Assembly (NCBI GenBank): GCA_947469815.1
Contig: CANIRI010000052.1
Coordinates: 1 to 10,460 of the forward strand
Length of the DNA stretch: 10,460 bases
From: Comamonadaceae bacterium
GTDB lineage: Bacteria > Pseudomonadota > Gammaproteobacteria > Burkholderiales > Burkholderiaceae_C
Direction: 5' to 3'
Below, in pieces: positions 8,299-10,460 of this stretch. The notes beneath the pieces are model-generated. The model saw only the letters and a program-made list of their open reading frames with translations. It had not been told where the DNA came from and did not search any database. Within the stretch, counting starts at the first letter, position 1, and every line of letters starts with the position of its first letter. The position numbers and the translations under genes were made by a program.

Positions 8299-9283
8299 GG
8301 GTTTGTCCGGCGGCTTTGCGCAGGCTGCGCGCGTGGAAGATAAAGCCCAGGCTGTTGAGCAGCAGTTGCGCCGCCAATATCGCCGTCACCCCTGCCGGGT
8401 CGTAGGCCGGGGCGACCTCCACCAAATCGATGCCGATGATGTTGCCGCCGCCGCGCTTGACCAATGCCTCGATGATTTCCAGCACCTCGTAGTACAAAAA
8501 CCCGCCGTGGCTGGGCGTGCCCGTCCCGGGTGCGATCGAGGGATCAAAGCCATCGATATCAATCGTCAGGTAGTAATTGGGCGCGACCGGAATCGCGTCG
8601 AGCACGCCTTGCACGCCCATTTTGCGGATCTGGCGCACCGAGTAGATCTGCGAGCCGGCGGCACGCGCGGCGTCGTAGTCGTCGCGGTTGCTCGACGAGA
8701 CATTGCGGATCCCAAGCTGCGTCATGCCGGTGATGTGCGTCATCTCCGAGGCGCGGCGCAGCGGGTTGCCGTGGCCGTAGCGCACGCCGTGGCGCTCGTC
8801 GACAAAGTCCAGGTGCGCATCAAAGTGCACGATGTGGATGGGGCCCTGCCCGTCAAAAGCCTTGATCACCGGCGCGTGCACCGAATGGTCGCCGCCCAGC
8901 ACCAGCGGCATGGCCCCAGCAGCCAGAATTTTGCGGATCGCGTATTCGGTGTTGGCATGGCTTTTCACCATGTCGGTATGCACGATGTCGGCATCGCCCA
9001 CATCGACGATGCGGGCCTGCTCGCGGGTCAGGTACATCACATCGTCTTCATGGTCATACGCGCCACCGTGGCCGAACGAAAACAGCGTGGAGGCCTCACG
9101 GATCGCGCGCGGGCCGAAGCGTGCACCCGGCCGCCATTGCGTGCCCATGTCGTTGGGTACGCCGATGACAGCGACGTCGGCGTCGATGGCATTCCAGTCC
9201 AGGCAGACGGGGGATTTGGCAAAAGTGCAATGGCCCACAAAGGGCAGGTCCAGGCGTCCGGTTTGGTAAGCGTTGGTAGTCAT
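8291..9283 (-). CDS. speB: Ureohydrolase family protein (agmatinase-like)
   Basis: A 330-residue arginase/agmatinase family enzyme; members cleave a guanidino group to urea using a binuclear Mn (or Ni) centre. The metal-binding motifs are complete: GGDHSV (H133), HFDAHLDF (D155, H157, D159) and IDIDGFDPS (D242, D244), followed by PGTGTPSHGG. The N-terminal region VPNDMGTQWRPGARFGPRAI is typical of the agmatinase/guanidinobutyrase/guanidinase branch, not of arginase. Agmatinase (agmatine to putrescine) is the default call, but guanidinobutyrate, guanidinopropionate or free guanidine hydrolysis cannot be excluded by eye. The gene symbol is therefore tentative. No strong Shine-Dalgarno precedes the ATG. 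It seems to head a unit with the hydrolase and relA. Confidence 0.88.
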   Translation of the reverse strand: MTTNAYQTGRLDLPFVGHCTFAKSPVCLDWNAIDADVAVIGVPNDMGTQWRPGARFGPRAIREASTLFSFGHGGAYDHEDDVMYLTREQARIVDVGDADIVHTDMVKSHANTEYAIRKILAAGAMPLVLGGDHSVHAPVIKAFDGQGPIHIVHFDAHLDFVDERHGVRYGHGNPLRRASEMTHITGMTQLGIRNVSSSNRDDYDAARAAGSQIYSVRQIRKMGVQGVLDAIPVAPNYYLTIDIDGFDPSIAPGTGTPSHGGFLYYEVLEIIEALVKRGGGNIIGIDLVEVAPAYDPAGVTAILAAQLLLNSLGFIFHARSLRKAAGQTHG

Positions 9284-9290
9284 GGCGTGG

Positions 9291-9303
9291 CGGCAGGCTG
9301 CCG
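9291..9303. repeat. Short palindrome just before the ureohydrolase start
   Basis: The 13-base sequence cggcaggctgccg is a perfect 6+1+6 inverted repeat, 8 bases upstream of the ATG at 9283. It could be an operator half or could fold over the translation start. It is equally likely to be chance in GC-rich DNA. No regulator is encoded nearby to support an operator. Confidence 0.3.
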
Positions 9304-9309
9304 TGGGTC

Positions 9310-9346
9310 AAAAATAAAACAAGCTGGCAGGGTTTATACCCGCTGC
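9310..9346 (-). terminator. Probable intrinsic terminator after xdhC
   Basis: On the minus strand, GCA(GC)GGGT-ATAA-ACCCTGC forms a 7-bp stem with a 2-nt bulge and a 4-nt loop (plus-strand 9327-9346). About five nt later comes the T-rich run TTGTTTTATTTTT (plus-strand 9310-9322). It begins 22 bp after the xdhC stop and fits the end of the M20-xdhC unit. The gap between stem and T-run makes it imperfect. The rest of the 84-85 bp gap before the ureohydrolase shows no convincing -35/-10 pair. Confidence 0.5.
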
Positions 9347-9368
9347 ACGCGCCGCTGTGGTGCGGACT

Positions 9369-10190
9369 TCAGTCGCCGAGTTGCAGCAGTTGCGCCGCTA
9401 CCGCCACGGCGATCACCTCCGGGGCTTTACCGGGAATGCCCGGCACGCCAATCGGGCTGGTGACGCGGGCCAATTCGGCATCGCTGAAGCCCCGCGCCTG
9501 CAAACGCTTGCGAAAGGTCGCCCATTTGGTCTGGCTGCCGATCAGACCGATGAAGCGCAGATCCGCCTGCGCGCGCTGGCGAAGGAGGCAGGCCGCGACG
9601 ATGTCCAGGTCCTCCGCATGGCTGAAGCTCATGATCAAGACCCGCGCCTGCGCGGGCAGATGCTGAACGGCGGATTGCACCGGCTCCGACTGCTCGCACA
9701 CCACATTGGGCGGCAGCTCGCCCGGGAAAATCGCATCCCTGCTGTCCAGCCATTGCACGGCAAAGGGCAACTCGCCCAGCACCCGCACCAGCGCGTGGCC
9801 CACATGCCCGCCGCCAAACAGCGCGACCACCGGGCCGGTTTGGCGCAAGCGCATTTGCAAGCCTGCGCTGTCAGATGCGCGGATGACTTCCAATTGCAAA
9901 TGCACCACCCCGCCGCAGCACTGCCCCAAGCTGGGGCCCAGCGCAAAGCGCAAGGTTTGGGGCGGCGCATCGGCTACGGCCAGCATGGCGCGGGCGGCGG
10001 CGATAGCGTCTTGCTCCAAATGTCCGCCACCTACCGTATTGACCAGATGGTCTGCAAAAACCGCCATCCAGGCGCCTGTATCGCGCGGAACCGAGCCCTG
10101 GGCTTGGGCCACGGTGACCAGCACCGCGCTCTGGTGCTGCAAGCGCGCCAGCAAGTCCGTCAGGTGGCGCGACACGGCGGACGCGCTCAA
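9369..10190 (-). CDS. xdhC: XdhC/CoxI family molybdenum-hydroxylase maturation protein
   Basis: About 273 residues. XdhC binds molybdenum cofactor, promotes its sulfuration and inserts it into xanthine dehydrogenase-type enzymes. The N-terminal XdhC domain shows GSVPRDTGAWM (32-42), GGGHLE (54-59) and GPSLGQCCGG (85-94), with the Cys pair C91/C92. The C-terminal Rossmann domain has ALFGGGHVGHALV (123-135) and the terminal block SPIGVPGIPGKAPEVIAVAV (245-264). The furthest start is a TTG overlapping the upstream stop (TTGA); a GTG five codons later (10175) is an alternative, and neither has a clear ribosome-binding site. No xdhA/xdhB is present, so its client enzyme lies outside the window. 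It overlaps the M20 gene and is probably its operon partner. Confidence 0.9.
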   Translation of the reverse strand: MSASAVSRHLTDLLARLQHQSAVLVTVAQAQGSVPRDTGAWMAVFADHLVNTVGGGHLEQDAIAAARAMLAVADAPPQTLRFALGPSLGQCCGGVVHLQLEVIRASDSAGLQMRLRQTGPVVALFGGGHVGHALVRVLGELPFAVQWLDSRDAIFPGELPPNVVCEQSEPVQSAVQHLPAQARVLIMSFSHAEDLDIVAACLLRQRAQADLRFIGLIGSQTKWATFRKRLQARGFSDAELARVTSPIGVPGIPGKAPEVIAVAVAAQLLQLGD

Positions 10191-10460
10191 CCCAGCAGGT
10201 CGAGCAGGGTGCGGGCCACCACCTGCGTGGCACGGCGCAAATCGTTCAGCGCCAACCGCTCGTCGGCGCGCTTGGCGTGTGACTCCAGCACCGTGCGCGG
10301 CCCGGCACCGTAGAGCACGCAGGGGATACCGGCCTCGCCAAAAATCCGGGCATCGGTGTACAGGGGCGAGCCCAAAGCGGGGACGGGTTCTCCGAAAACC
10401 GCGCTGGCATGGAATTGCAAGGTGTCCACCAGCACTTTATTGCCTGGCAGGGGCTTGAGC
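10187..10460 (-). CDS. M20-family metallopeptidase/amidohydrolase, C-terminal end (cut by window edge)
   Basis: The last ~91 codons of a protein whose 5' part lies beyond the window. The block YTDARIFGEAGIPCVLYGAG followed by ESHAKRADERLAL matches the C-terminal catalytic segment of M20/ArgE-DapE-type enzymes. That segment has a small-residue D-A motif, GIP, a G-x-G turn and then His plus Asp-Glu. The His in ESHAK is the probable metal-ligand position. These enzymes use one or two Zn ions to cleave amide bonds in acylated amino acids, ureido compounds or dipeptides. The substrate cannot be told from this fragment. The stop codon overlaps the xdhC TTG start, so the two are likely co-transcribed. 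Confidence 0.85.
   Translation of the reverse strand, partial: LKPLPGNKVLVDTLQFHASAVFGEPVPALGSPLYTDARIFGEAGIPCVLYGAGPRTVLESHAKRADERLALNDLRRATQVVARTLLDLLG

Noticed and set aside
8297..9463. 388-codon open frame on the plus strand opposite the ureohydrolase
   Set aside because: It mirrors the ureohydrolase codons, carries no motifs and no ribosome-binding site, and crosses the terminator-like gap.
1..10460. Mobile element, prophage, CRISPR or defence island
   Set aside because: There are no transposase, integrase, direct terminal repeats, regularly spaced repeats or composition shifts; genes are co-directional and core-like.

Overview
The window suggests a GC-rich betaproteobacterium of the order Burkholderiales, probably Comamonadaceae (Rhodoferax/Polaromonas/Acidovorax-like). 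The basis is the protein flavour and the gene block yebC-purD-nadD-rsfS-rlmH-maf-rng. The genus is inference. All twelve recognisable genes lie on the minus strand, so the window is best read from base 10460 down to base 1. Coding density is very high: the largest gaps are 84 or 85 bp (9284-9368) and 53 bp (5066-5118), and most junctions are 1-13 bp gaps or 1-8 bp overlaps. No stretch over 300 bases lacks a gene. I see no tRNA, rRNA, CRISPR array, insertion sequence or prophage.

Upstream part (10460 to about 9310): the C-terminal end of an M20-family metallopeptidase/amidohydrolase overlaps an xdhC-like gene for molybdenum-hydroxylase maturation. A hairpin followed by a T-rich run, the best terminator candidate in the window, lies just after xdhC.

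Middle part (9283 to 5119): a ureohydrolase (agmatinase-like) overlaps an alpha/beta-hydrolase by 8 bp. That gene is followed after 6 bp by relA, the monofunctional (p)ppGpp synthetase, so relA appears to be the last gene of an accessory-metabolism transcription unit.

Downstream part (5065 to 1): a tightly packed housekeeping run. It holds yebC (translation or transcription factor), purD (purine synthesis), nadD (NAD synthesis), rsfS (50S silencing factor), rlmH (23S rRNA methyltransferase), maf (house-cleaning nucleotide pyrophosphatase) and the 5' part of rng (RNase G). Ribosome assembly, RNA maturation and nucleotide metabolism are thus expressed together, next to the stringent-response enzyme.

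Most of the window is ordinary core genome, and I found no undescribed multi-gene system. The points most worth a second look are the long Lys/Ala/Pro-rich, histone-H1-like tail on RsfS, two gene junctions (rsfS-rlmH and hydrolase-relA) where consecutive genes share a frame and are separated by one stop codon plus two codons, the absence of hemF between purD and nadD, and the unassigned substrate of the ureohydrolase/M20/XdhC neighbourhood.
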